Notes under the pieces: model-generated
Database searches by the model: none
Seen by the model: the letters and a program-made list of their open reading frames with translations, nothing else
What the model was told of the DNA's origin: nothing
Part shown: in pieces, positions 1 through 12,263 of the stretch
Layout: each line of letters begins with the position of its first letter
How positions within the stretch are numbered: the first letter of the stretch is position 1
From: Erythrocercus mccallii
Taxonomy: Eukaryota > Chordata > Aves > Passeriformes > Dicruridae
Assembly (NCBI GenBank): GCA_013397435.1
Contig: VZRG01000753.1
Span: 124,001 to 188,000 of the forward strand
Reading direction: 5' to 3'
Length of the DNA: 64,000 bases
Position numbers and translations under genes: made by a program

Positions 1-313
1 TTTTAATGATGAGCCCAGTATTAAGACAATAACTGAATGGGAGGGATTTCTCTCCACTGAGTAGTTCTGCTATTCACAGCAAAATAGAACAGCTGTATGG
101 AAATACTGTTTCAGTAATTTTTCTAATGACCTCTAAATGTGGTATAGCAAATTAATGCTTGTTAATTTGGGGCTTCTGCTCATATGTGACCAAATAATTT
201 CTGTAATAGTCTGTGGAATGAAGAGAAATAAGGCTTGCAATCTTTCAGAAAAAAAACTGCTATAAGGAATTTGTCCCCAGTAGTTATTTCAGAGAACTTA
301 GTATTTGCTTTGA

Positions 314-330
314 TTTTTTTTTTTTTTTTT
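314..330. repeat. Poly-T tract, 17 bp
   Basis: An uninterrupted run of T followed by an A/G-rich segment. It could be the poly-A tail of a minus-strand retroposed copy, but no such element is recognisable beside it, so it is best read as a simple homopolymer. Confidence 0.8.
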
Positions 331-3300
331 AAGGGAGGGGGTATGAAACTTATATTAGGGGTGAGAATGACTATTTCTCTTTCAAAAGGTGTCTCCACTT
401 TCGCTAAAGGAGTTAAACAATGAGTGTAAAATCCAGGAATGGTTATAGATTAGGACTGCCTGAAGTTCTGTCCTGAAGAGTGTAGCACCACTTTGGGTTC
501 ATCATCTGAAGTCTAGCTGATAAGTCTTTCCTAGGAGTGAAACACCAGTGCTTGCTGTACCTGAATGGATGCATTGTCACTGGAAATTGAGTCAGCTAGG
601 TTTCAGCAGTGATTGGTTGGTTTCGGCTTTTGTTTTTTCTTCTCCTCCCTAGGGCTACTTTGTAATGAAAAACTCCTCCAGTACCAGCGCATGAGTCATA
701 AACATAATTTCCTCTAAATTTGCAGCAGCCTATGCAATACCAGATAATTAAATATTGAAAAGGTCTGTGATTCTTGTCTTTGCTCATTCTAGAAGCAATT
801 GCAATAAAACTCTGCCTATTGCAGACAGGTACTGGAATGTCTCAAAAGTGACAGATGGATACAGTACAAAAGTACTTAAAATCTCAGAAATGATGCAATA
901 GGTCAGGCTGAATCCTGATCTAATAGAAAGCAAACCATTAATGTTTTGGCAATGACAAGCTTTGTGTGGACCCTAGCAGGAAACCTGTAAGGTTGCAGTT
1001 TCAGTGGGTCCAGTCGGCATAACTCTGCCTAAGTCAAATTCACTGTCCCCAGTCTGCAGCAGTTCAGGGTCTGATCTATGGGATTACCAGGAAAATCTGT
1101 CAAGGTATCATAATGTATCTTCTAGAGATCAGGCCACTGAAGCTATTCTCTCTCTTTGGGGGTGGTGGGTGAGAGGAGAGAATAAATACTCATCCAGTAC
1201 AGATGCTGCAGACAAGATAGCTGTTCAGGAAGAACAACCAGCATTAGAAGGTTTACTAGGCTGGAATTTTTAAAATAAAAATACTTTATTGGGGAAAACA
1301 TGTCCAGCTATGCTTATAGTATAGGACTTTGGCATAATAGTAGTAGGTGGCTGCAGCACTAAAAAAATTGGTAATTATGTTTTTCATATAATGTGCTTCA
1401 AAGGAAAAAGGAAGAAACCACATGAGGTTTTAGCTTAATCAGCTTTATTCTCATCCTTGGTCTGGTCTTCTGGCTAAGGCTGCAGAGCAGAGATAAGACT
1501 GGCTGATACTGCAAACCTGTAAGCCTCTCTTATCTGTCAATAGTGCTCTCTTCCTGACAGGGACAGGCAGAGGCGTGTGATGGCAGCTTTTTTCCTTGTC
1601 CTTGGTTAAACATAGAACTGCTGTTGAATTTTCTGTTTTGTAGGTCTGTTTATACATCAATTACACTGAAAATAAACTTGTCCTACATGGAAGATTTTCA
1701 ATAAGTTCACAAGTCTGTTCTGAGCCTAGTGCAGATATGTCTTTGTTAAGCTGCCCTAAATGCAATTACCTGTGTTCTGGCTTTGTTAGTCCTTGGTGAT
1801 ACAGATGAGCTGTAATCAATATGAGAGGTTCTGCACTAGATTCTTCATCTCGTGCTAAAGGCTGGGAGTACAGTGACTGCCCTTCTAGGTCCAAATTAAG
1901 AAACCTGAAATGCAGGTATCCATTCTTTCACCCTTTTTGCTGCAGGTCTTCTCTTGGTTGTAGTTTCAGTCTGGTATTTCAAGTCCTCTGGAAGCTGCCT
2001 GGTGGTGGCTAGGGCTGCTAATTCTCATACCAGCTTATTTACTCCTGTTTGAAGGTGCCTTAAGCAGAAGGTGTCTGTTAGAAAATGAATCTGAGGAATG
2101 TGCTGCCTCTTTGCATGCCCTATGCTGTGATGATGATACAGGACAGCAGAGTGCCTCTGCCATGTATCTGTTATTCTGAGAGCTCTGAAAATAGTTACCC
2201 TGAGGTTTATATTGGCTTTCTGCTGGTAACAGTCAGCTTCATGATGGCCACTCTACACTGGGATGGCATTTCTTGTTGCTCTCATGGAAGCAGTGTGATG
2301 AGTCTGTGTGGCTTATGCTCATAATTCTGTGCAGTCTTCTACATTGTTATGAAGTGTTCCCTTCATCATGTGGGATTGCAGAACCATCCTTGTTCTGAAA
2401 GAGGAGGGCTAAAATTTTCTTTATGATTAACAAGACAGTATTAATTTTGTTCCTGCATTATGTCAGACTTCAATGGAGCTAGCAGATATTAAATTAGACA
2501 AATTACTAAAAGATAAATAAGGACACAATAGACTAATTTTAGTGGTTACTATGCTGTGCTGTTACATGCTCTTCTCTGCAAGGCATTTGGATGCTGCATG
2601 AGACATCTGAAAGTATTTTGCAATTAGAGAGAATGAATTGGTTGCCAATTTCCTCTCTTGAATGCTTCCATTAACAGTCCCACTAACAGTTCTAATGAAC
2701 CTTTAATGAATACAATAAGCCATGTAACCCATATGCATGACTTGGTACATGATAGGTTTTGTAATGGTACCTTGCAGTCATATTTTCTAAGTAATTCATC
2801 AAGAACTTGATATTTTTTTAAAAAAAGTTGCCTCAGTGAAGAGAATGGATTATAATTGATTTTACCCCCATTATCTTTTTAATATCTGCTTTGTTCTGTG
2901 TTAAACACATTTGGAGAATGGCAAAAATAGCATAGTAAGGATGTAGTTGATGAATAATGTGCTGCTCTTAGTTTACCACCCAATCCTTAGAACTTTTAGT
3001 ATAATGCTGGGGTATCCTCTTAGGTAAGCTCATTTTGGTGGCTAGTGCAAGCCCTTAGCAATGCAGATAGGATCTGCTCCATGTCAATCCAAAGGCGTGT
3101 CTGAGTATCTAAGGTGAGTGCTTGGATGTGTGTGCCTGTGCTGAATAGCAGGACCTTCATCTGACAGAGTCAGGATGAGGAAAAATTAGGCCTTGCCTCT
3201 GCAGCACCCAAGTCACTTCCACTCCAAGTGATCCTTTGCTCTTGTCTTCTGCACAATGCATCTCATTGCTATAAAGCAGAGAGAAGGGGTTTCAAGAACT

Positions 3301-5050
3301 GCTGGAGTGAACTTTGTGCCTGACTGTATCCATCAGTTGGTTCTTGATGATAAAAAATACTTCTGGATCAGTCTTTGTTCCTCCCAAGCGAAAAAAAGGG
3401 ATATATGGATTTGAGACCCTGAGGTTTAAAAGTGTTTGTTTAAACCTTAGTTCCTACAAATGTCTTCTTGTAAAGGCAGTTTCAGCTGTCTTGCGTGGCA
3501 TATAGGTGTGCTCAGGGTATGCCCATATGGTCATGTATTTAAATGTGTTCCTGAAAACTGGTGTTCTGCTAAGATCCTCTAGAGTATGGACTTCTGGGTT
3601 TGGAGATGTTATGTTGCTATTTTGGACAAATTTGGATTAAAAGCTGAGACTTTTGGGGGATTTATTAAGGGTGAGTTGGGAGTTGCCCTCAAGGGGGCTG
3701 AGGGAGCCCCACTGTTTCAAAGCTGGCTCCACTTGGCAGGGCCATTCTCTCACAATGCCATACCTCAGATCAGCATTCAGGATGTCTCAGCTGTCAGCAG
3801 CACTAGTGAGGAAATGATGTTCAGTGAGACATGGCTGGCTTGCTGCTGGCTGAACCCTTCCCAGTGAAAGAAGGAGGCAGTGGTGAGATGAAGATGGTGC
3901 TGGATTTGTTGGACTTTTGCAGTAGGATCTGTCACAAACTGTGGAGGGGCCGGCACTGGTTGGGTTGGTAGTAGATAGAGCTGCAGTCTGCTATGTTTTG
4001 TTCTTAAGTGTTAAAATATGCCCCAATACTGTTATCAACCTGATCAAGGCAAAACATTCATCCTTGTGTCTGCATAATAGAGAAGATGCTTTGAAGAAAC
4101 AGGGCTTTCCTAATGTGTTTTCCTTCTGCTGAGCTCTGCCACAATACCTGTGCACATGTGTGCAGACATGAGCACAAACCTGACTTCCTGAATAAATTGT
4201 TTTCCCACTGCTCTTACATTTTAATAAAGCAGTGGGATTGTCTTTGTAATCTGATTGCTATTGGCTGAAGGAAGTTTAGAAGCTCTACTGATCACTCAAT
4301 CCATTAAGGGTAGGAGCAGCTCTGTCTCAACATCTCATAGCTGTTGCAAGGTGCTGTCTAGTAAGCAAATGGCTGGTCTAAGCCGTCTCTGACAAATTCA
4401 ATTAATTATCTGCAGCCTAGTTCATTAAGCAAGTCTGAACAGTGAATACTGCACTATTAGTATTTCTAGTGGTGCATTTTGCATGCTCCCTTTCCTCTTC
4501 CCCCACTGCTGCCTCTTGGTCAGCACCGAAGTTCTGAGGGTACCTGCTAAAGAGTGCCCTGTGTGTTTAGAGCAGAGCTGCTGTGTAAATAAGTCATAGG
4601 GCTTACAGGTTTCAGGCAAGTCTAGTTAGAGTGGGTAAACTGAAGTTGAATGATGACAGAAGATGCACAGTACAGGATTTCCATCTGATGCAAATCTGGA
4701 TTTTAGTAGAGCTGTTCTAGATCTCCCTGTGATAACTGAAGCCAGCTTTCTCCAAGTCTTGGTCAGACTGCTTATCTGCAGTTGCCAGAACAGAGCTATC
4801 TCTACTCTATAGCCTGCTTGCCTCCTGTGGATTCATTTCAGGTCTTTGTTGTTGGTTGTTTTTTTTTTTCTAAAGAGGATTTTGATATATAATGAGGATT
4901 GCCCATAAGGGAGTTCCTATGGATGCAGTAATCATTAGAACATCTTTATGAGAGGAGTCTTGGGGCTGCATTAAATCTTGAGAACCTGTAGGGGAAAGGC
5001 TGTGCTTGGTCTCTGTGCTTTTAACTTGGTTACAAGCACAGAGATTCAGT

Positions 5051-5080
5051 GAATCTTTAGTGTCTGAATCTTTAGTGTCT
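5051..5080. repeat. Perfect tandem duplication of 15 bp
   Basis: The unit gaatctttagtgtct occurs twice head to tail with no mismatch. It is isolated and probably a recent replication-slippage duplication. Confidence 0.9.
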
Positions 5081-8000
5081 CAGTTAGACATTGGCCAGAC
5101 ACCAGAAGTCAAGCTATAGGGCTTTGTTAGGCAGGAAATGGTAAGTGATGCAGTTTGCTTTTGGATTAGTGCATGTGTGGCTTTTCATTTTAAAAGACAT
5201 TTTTGTACTGTGTTTCAGCTGGTAAATGAGTTCTGTCCTGACCTGTTAGAAGGCAGCAGTCTCAGGAATAGGTCAAGTGCTACTGCCACAGGGTATGAAG
5301 AATGCATTTCCTTGCTTCATCTTGTTGCTACAAGAAGCTATTATTAAATGTTTTTATTTTCCCCATTACAGCTACTTAACATTCTTGCCTCTAGAAAGAA
5401 AAAAAACCTAGCTAAATTAACTCTATAGCATTTTTAGTGCTGGCTTAATATAAGTGCAAATAAATGCAAGAAGCTGCAGTGGCTTCAGGCCACTTAGAGC
5501 AAACTAGAGTTACCTTAACAAAGTGAGTGTTTGGCTTTTGTTGGTGTTTACTTGAGGGGATATTAAGAGTAAAAGGATGATAGAAAAATACCTGTTCTCT
5601 TTATTGATAGTATTACATTGTTTGCAAATACTTCATCTTCTTTATTGACATCAATATTTTGGCTTTCTAAATTAGAAAAGCAGGCCTACTTAATGTGGAA
5701 GCAACTGCATTGATAACAGTGAGACAAAAGCCCTGATAACTGGATTGCAAGGACTATCTATTAATAGGCATGCTGTTTGGTTTGATTTGGTGGCCCAAGT
5801 TAGTAGAGCATAAGCTAGGTGGCACTGTTCACAAAATTGAAAATAGTTCACTATGATTATTCAGTATTATCTTTAGATAATATATATATAATAGGCATTG
5901 TTCCTATTTATTGAAAGGCTGGGTTTCTGTGCATTTTGTGAAGAGGTGATCCAGTAGTGATGGTGAGGAAGAAGTTGCTAATGACATTTATAACCTAATT
6001 TGCTCCTGGTGCAAGCTTATTTTTTTTTTAAGAATGGTCTTCTGTTAGTCCTGAATGTCTTCATGGAAGTCAGAGATTACTTCAGCTGACAGTGCTGCAT
6101 TCCTACTATACTTGGCAGGTGTGGTCTTGCAGTCCAAGTACAAGAGTGGCTTTGGAGGTGCAAAGGCTCCTCTGTTTTGTTATACCCTGTGCTGGCAACA
6201 CTGCAGATGTGGGCATGTTCACAGTGGGAATAGAGGTGGTCTGGCATCTCTTACATTTCAGTACTGGAAGACTGCTCTGGAGTATTTTGAGATCAGAGAC
6301 TCATCCTGTGATATCTGTTAATGTTTGCCTCTGAGATTTTATAGCCACTAGAACATGAGTGATTGGTATCCTCTTTCATGTTTTCTGTAAAGATAAAATT
6401 GATGGTTTGTGCTTTGATTTTGACTGATTGCTTGATGAATAATTGTTTCTGGAAACAAAAAGCACTTTGTATCCATCAAGTGGACTTGCTGTAGGTAGCA
6501 CTAAGATAATCTAGAAAGAAAGGTAGCTTTATGGAATGCTTGTTCTCTCTTCCTTTGTGTGCCAAGTATCTTAAAAAATGCATTTTTAAGAGATAATAGC
6601 TGCACTTGGGTATCTATAGATCAGACAGTGTTTAGAGCTGAACCCATAAGAAGCCACCAAGGAGGCATACTTATGTAGCAAGTGGTAGGCAAGCAGCTCA
6701 GCTTGGTGTACATCGTTCTTATTTTCAGAGTGTGATTAATTTTATAGTGCACTTCTGTTTATCTGTGAATAGTAGTGCAAAATCAGACTTCAGCAAGATG
6801 TTTTTCTCTCAGCAAGTTGTGGGGGCTTCAGGCCACCCTACTCTCTCTGTTGTGAGGCTTGGTGTGCTTCTTTCCTTTCAGCCTTGAGATTCAGGCCTGG
6901 AGTAAAATTCTTGGAGAGTTAAGTTAAACAAAGTAGAAGACTTCTCCAAGCTGCAATATATTATTTTTTCTTTCAGTCTGAAACTTGCTGGCTGCAGTAG
7001 GACAAAGACTGGTGGCAGATGGGACCAGTACCTTCAGTGTTAGTCAAAGGATGCCTTGCAGAACAGAAGTAGCATAACCTGGCTGTTCTTTCAGGCTCCC
7101 ATTTGGCTCTGGAAAAGACAATTGGAATTTTCTTTCTTCCCTTCACCATTTGAAAAAGAACTATTTGATGTAATTTTTTTAAGAGAAGACGAATATAGAA
7201 AGGCCTCCTTTAGCAGGTTACTGAATTGTGATGAATCTCACAATTATTGATTTTTAATATATATTTAAATAGACTAGATATGGGAAAAGCTGAGTCCTCT
7301 GTAGATCTTATGGCAGTATAGGCTTTGGTGTGCCATCATGAAGTCAAAATTGTTATACTTTTCTCCATTAAAATTCCATAAACGTGAATTGGCTGATTCA
7401 TCACTAATCTTATCAGGATTTAAAGGCCTTAATCTTACTCAAACAACATAATAGCATAACAGAGTTAGAGACTGGAAATTTATTTTTCTTGTTTGTACTC
7501 CATGCATTTACATACAAGTGCTTACTATTTCCTGATTTAAGGCATCCAATCAGCAGCTTGGACATGACCTGGTAAAAATAAATTTAAAACTGAAACTTCT
7601 TTTACTAAATTATTTGAGGTTACATTCTTGAATACTAAGCTATTTGAGGTCTCTCTAGATCTGAGCTGCTCAGAGAATTAATTCCCTTCCCAGTCCATGG
7701 TAGGGAACATGAATCTTTGATTGTACAAGCTAGGGAATTACATTTAAAATAGAATCTACAGCTACTCTTTCATTATTAACAAATGCCTGTTAGAAGAATG
7801 GTCTTTCTGATCTTGTAGGCAGTTCTATGCACATCTGTCAATGTTTGCCATATGAAAGCATACATTGGTGTTCAATGCAAATGTTACTTCAGGACTCTTT
7901 TGAACAGGTGCTTTATAAAAATCTTGAAAGGGATAAATCCTGGAGGTGGGCAAAAAGCAGGTTTCTGAACTTGACCAACATCCAGCTAAGGACAATGGAA

Positions 8001-9249
8001 CATTAATTGGTTATACCTGAACTTTTGGCTGGAAAATACTCTCAAATGCAAGTGGCAGTAGCAGTTATTACCTGCATATGAAAAGTTGGCTTCCTGACTG
8101 GGAAAACTGAGCTTGAACTAGTGGGGTTTGATACAATAGTATGATTATCTTAAATCACTTGAATCCACTGACAAACTGATGCTAAAAGAGCTGGCTTTTC
8201 AATGTTTCAGGCACCCTGTTCTCTAACCATCAGCCTCAGGCAAAAGGGATTAAATCTTGTAATTAGATGCTACCCCTACCAATCTGATCTGTTTTGAGTC
8301 AGCATGCTAAAGATTTTTAACCTTTTAGAATACAATAGCAGTTAAGATAATAGTGAGTGGGATGGTGAGGTGTAATGAATGGAAAACTTGTCAGTTCATC
8401 CCAACAAAAATCCAATGAGTTTTGATGATACCAAATCTATTTTGAAATTATTTAAGCATGTGCTTTCTAATGTAATATTTAAACAAAATGTCATATTTCT
8501 TTTGTAAGATGATGAGAATCCAAATTGTTACATAACAAATACAATTTGTGTCTAAATATAACAGCACAGAAGTACATTCCAGACTTGAGAAACCATTAGC
8601 TGCTACAAGACTTGAGTAATTGCTAATTAGTGTGGTTTATGCCCAGTAGTGATGAGGTCACCAGAGTAGGAACAAATGCACTTAAGCCAGCTGTGGTATT
8701 TGGTTTCTTGCTTGTAATCCTTCTCATTGGCTTGTCAGGAACCTGGCCAATGTATTGACTCTCTCTCTACACTGAAGTACACAGAATGAAGCGATATTTG
8801 CTTTATTATAAGTTATTAATTGGGCGAATCTTGGTTTTTAACAGCTTGCAGTGTTCTGAGCTCTACTTGTGGCTGTGGGCGCTTTGCTGGCTTCCAGTGC
8901 TACATACACACTGCAATAGTCAGTTTGTGTGGAATGAAGGTGCAACAGGGGCTCAGCATATTGTGATCATGTATTTGAGGGTGTAGGCAGAGGAGAAGCT
9001 TCAAGTCTGAACTCTAATATTGTTAAGAAGTTTAAAATTCTCTACAGAGTCATCTTCTTTGAGGAGCACAGATCACTTACTCCCTGCAGAAGGAAAAGCT
9101 CCTTTTGCTAGGATTCCCAACAGTTAACGTGATGCGTGTTTAGGTACCTTCCTAATATTCAATGCCCTTGGAGATGTTTCAGCATGGAGAGACAGTGTCC
9201 TGTAGTAGCCTTCACAAGAAACTTAAATTGAACAAGTAAGAAAAAATTG

Positions 9250-9340
9250 TTTTAAAGATATTTTTAAAAAACAAAACAGAAAATCCTGCAAAAACTCCAA
9301 ACAAGCAACCTTCCCCATCCCCCCAAAAACCAGTGTTAAC
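9250..9340. repeat. A/C-rich low-complexity tract
   Basis: An A-rich run with CAAA and CCCC blocks. Tracts of this kind recur in the window near 17.4, 18.0, 35.0, 37.4, 37.9 and 48.0 kb, and near 52.9 kb in the opposite orientation. It contains no open frame or gene signal. Confidence 0.7.
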
Positions 9341-11821
9341 TCTGGCTATATACATATTTGCAGTTGGACTGAAGTTTTGCTTTGCATTTCTTTAACAAAT
9401 TTTTTATCCTTTAGAGACTTGGAACTTTAGGAGGAAAGTAGATCTAGATTTGAAAATCTAGAATTTATGGAAGACTGATAGAAATTTCATATTTGACTTC
9501 CAATTATTTTGTAAGAAGGACAACTTCAAAGCTTTAAAAATTGTTTAATACTGTTCAAAAACTTGATCACTGGTCATTTACAGTTCTGTGCACTTCTGTG
9601 AGGTTACTTTTGAAATAAGAGTACCTGCAGTTACATTAGAGGATGGCAGCAGTGCCTACTGTGCTTCATGTTTTGACGCAGTCAGCTGTCAGCACAGCTG
9701 GGTGAGTTGAAGTATGAATGCAGAAATAGTGGCAGCAGTACTGTTGGGGGCAGTGATGCCTGCTGCAGCAGGTGTGGACCAAAAGGGAGCTGATGCAGGC
9801 TCTTTGAGGGATGTGGGCTACCTTCATGACCAAAATGTGGGAGACGGAGAATGGGAAGGAAGCTTGTGTTCTTCCTGATTAGGGATGATCCTTCAAAAAT
9901 TTGTTCTGGTCTGCAGTCTAATGGTAAGAGGGATTTTCAAAAATTAGTGTATTCCATGAGGGTATGGACTGATTACTAAAGGACATGGTTGGATTTGTGA
10001 AGTACAAAGGCCAGGAAAGGGTTCAAACTTATATATATTTTTGAGGCTAGGTTTCTGGGAACCCAAAATGTTCAGGAATTAAGTGCTTGTGGTGAAATCT
10101 GAAGGCTCATACAGTAATGAAATGCACATGGAATCTGTGGGATGAAGAATAGCTCAGTGTTACGAATAGTATGTCTTGGTACCTGTCTATGATGCACTTG
10201 GATCTTGGAAGCAGGAATGCTGGAAACAAGTGGGAAGAACCCAGTTCCTGCTGCATGAAGAAGTTCACCTGTGCTGCCCAAGTGCTGTGCAGGTCTAACT
10301 CTTACCTTAGCCACCTGTGCCTAGTGCCTTGGCTACAAAACTGGAAACCTGTGGTGGAGGAGGGATGTGTTGAGACTGGGTGAATGCTTGTGAGTTAGGT
10401 GGTTAGAGATGTCATTTTCATATGCTTATGTTGGTAACTATCTAAAATACTTGCTGTTTGCTGGTACTTCCTTAGTGAATCATTTTAGCTGGGCATGCCT
10501 GGCTTATCCCCTAGCATATAGTTCTGATTGTCAGGGTAAAGAAGATGATGACAATCACAAGGTGACTTTAGGAGCAGATACAAGTGTATATGTAATAAAC
10601 TGATCTGATATTTAGTCATTCTCTGTGGTGGTGAATAAGTTTGCTCAAGTGTGAACAGCTTCCCTGAGGAAGGAATGGGTTAAGGAATTATCCATCTTTC
10701 TGTTCTGTTTGTAAGCTTCTGTTTTTAATCTAGTCCTTGCATATGCACAACTAGCTATACTAAACAAGCTAAAACTTGTTAGGGAAGTGTACATAAAAAA
10801 GAAACTTACATTCAAGTCTGTTTTACTAGAATAAGTGTTGGACCCAAAATTACTTGTATTTGGAAAGCTTTCCCCAAACTTTGTGCAAATGCATCTGTTC
10901 CATGAACTTTGTCTTCAGCATTAAAGCAAAATACAAGTACTTCCAGCTTTCAAGATACTTCTGATCAGCGTTATGTCAAGCTTCTAGCTCACTTTCAAGC
11001 AGTGTGTGGGGAGAGGAGCCTGCATTGCAGAAAAATCAAGCTGTAATTGCAGGCAATCCTGAACACATGACGTGTTTACTCTAAAGGGTCAGGGATGAGG
11101 AATTACGTTTTTTTTTCAAGGACCAAACCCAAGCCTCAAACTCCAAAACTCTGAACATTATGATGTCTAAAAAAAGCTTTTGTAATGTTTTGATGTCTGA
11201 CTCATTTTTGTCAATGCCTGGAGCTGCCAGCACTGAGTCAGTGATACTCAGCATTATGCATGGAAGGGATTTCCAATAATAAAAAGCAGTACTGATGCAA
11301 GGCAGCACACTTGATGGTAAATATGCCAACAGCACTGGCTTACAATGCATCCTAATGGTTCTTGAGTATCCTGTATATGGCTTATGTATGTTCTACTTGC
11401 TCTGAGAGAAGCTCAGAGGGATCCACATAAGCCATTGAAGGATGTAAGGAGATTTAGGAAACTTTTTGAAATAAGGTAGATTCAGTGTGGCTGTGATGGC
11501 TGGGTTGAGGCTGTAGGGTGTAAATGGGAGCCCAGGACAGGAAGCAGTCAGCACCCTACCTGACCGATTTTGGGCCTGGCTATTCTGGTGCTATTGCTGT
11601 AATCTTCTCTAGATGTGTTGGAGATGCCTCTGCAGTCTGCTGACAGACCTCACCAGCCTGGAAAAGGTGAGATAAGAAGTTTGGGTTCGAGATAGGTCAT
11701 TCATATGTCCCATTGCAGGGAACTGCTCCTCTGGGCTAGGCTGGTGTAGTCAGCTGGTGAGCTTCTACCATATTTTTAGTAAGGAAATTAAAGTACAACT
11801 GTATGCAGAGGACAAACAGAT

Positions 11822-11872
11822 AGAACATTATCTACTCATGGATACATCTGTGTAGGGAATAGATAATGTTCT
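11822..11872. repeat. Perfect 13-bp inverted repeat with 25-bp spacer
   Basis: The arms are agaacattatcta (11,822-11,834) and tagataatgttct (11,860-11,872), exact reverse complements. The stem is AT-rich and does not extend outward. It could be a small hairpin or the remains of a short inverted-repeat element; no flanking target duplication was noticed. Confidence 0.85.
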
Positions 11873-12200
11873 CAAACATTGTTCTCTGATGTTTTTCTCA
11901 TGCATTATGCAACATGCTTCCCTAATGAAAGCTGGATAAGAGCACCTAAAATTTTAGAGTTACCTTCCTCTCCTGAGGGAAAAACACTTACTTGTAGCTA
12001 GCAGTGTCTTCCATGGTTTCCTGTCATTATCTTGCTCATAAATATTTGATTATCTCTTGCCAGCCTTTGTTGTGCCAATTGTCAGGTGGTGCATGGAGCT
12101 TCCTCTTGGTGGAAAGAGATGGGCCTGATACACCCCTCATATCTGGAGCCTGGCTCTGCACAGGCAGAAACAGAGCTAAACCCCACAGCTGATGGTGTCA

Positions 12201-12263
12201 TCAACACTAGCTGGTGTTGAAGCTAACTAACACTAGTTAGTTCTGAAGCTGGTAGCTTCAGAA
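12201..12263. repeat. Cluster of three adjacent palindromes
   Basis: Three hairpin-capable segments follow one another. At 12,201-12,220 there is a near-perfect 20-bp palindrome centred on AGCT, with one T-G pair on each side. At 12,225-12,242 the arms aactaa and ttagtt flank a 6-bp loop. At 12,241-12,263 there is a perfect 10-bp stem (ttctgaagct and its complement) around the loop ggt. The pieces share motifs such as ctag, gaagct and agttag, which suggests local duplication and inversion. No known element was recognised. Confidence 0.85.

Noticed and set aside
2120..2195. Possible C/D-box snoRNA (gtgatga ... ctga)
   Set aside because: The C-like and D-like words are present, but there is no good terminal stem, no convincing internal C'/D' pair and no recognised family.
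3586..3867. 93-codon plus-strand frame in a slightly GC-richer patch
   Set aside because: Reads like non-coding or old repeat sequence. No domain and no splice structure supports a gene.
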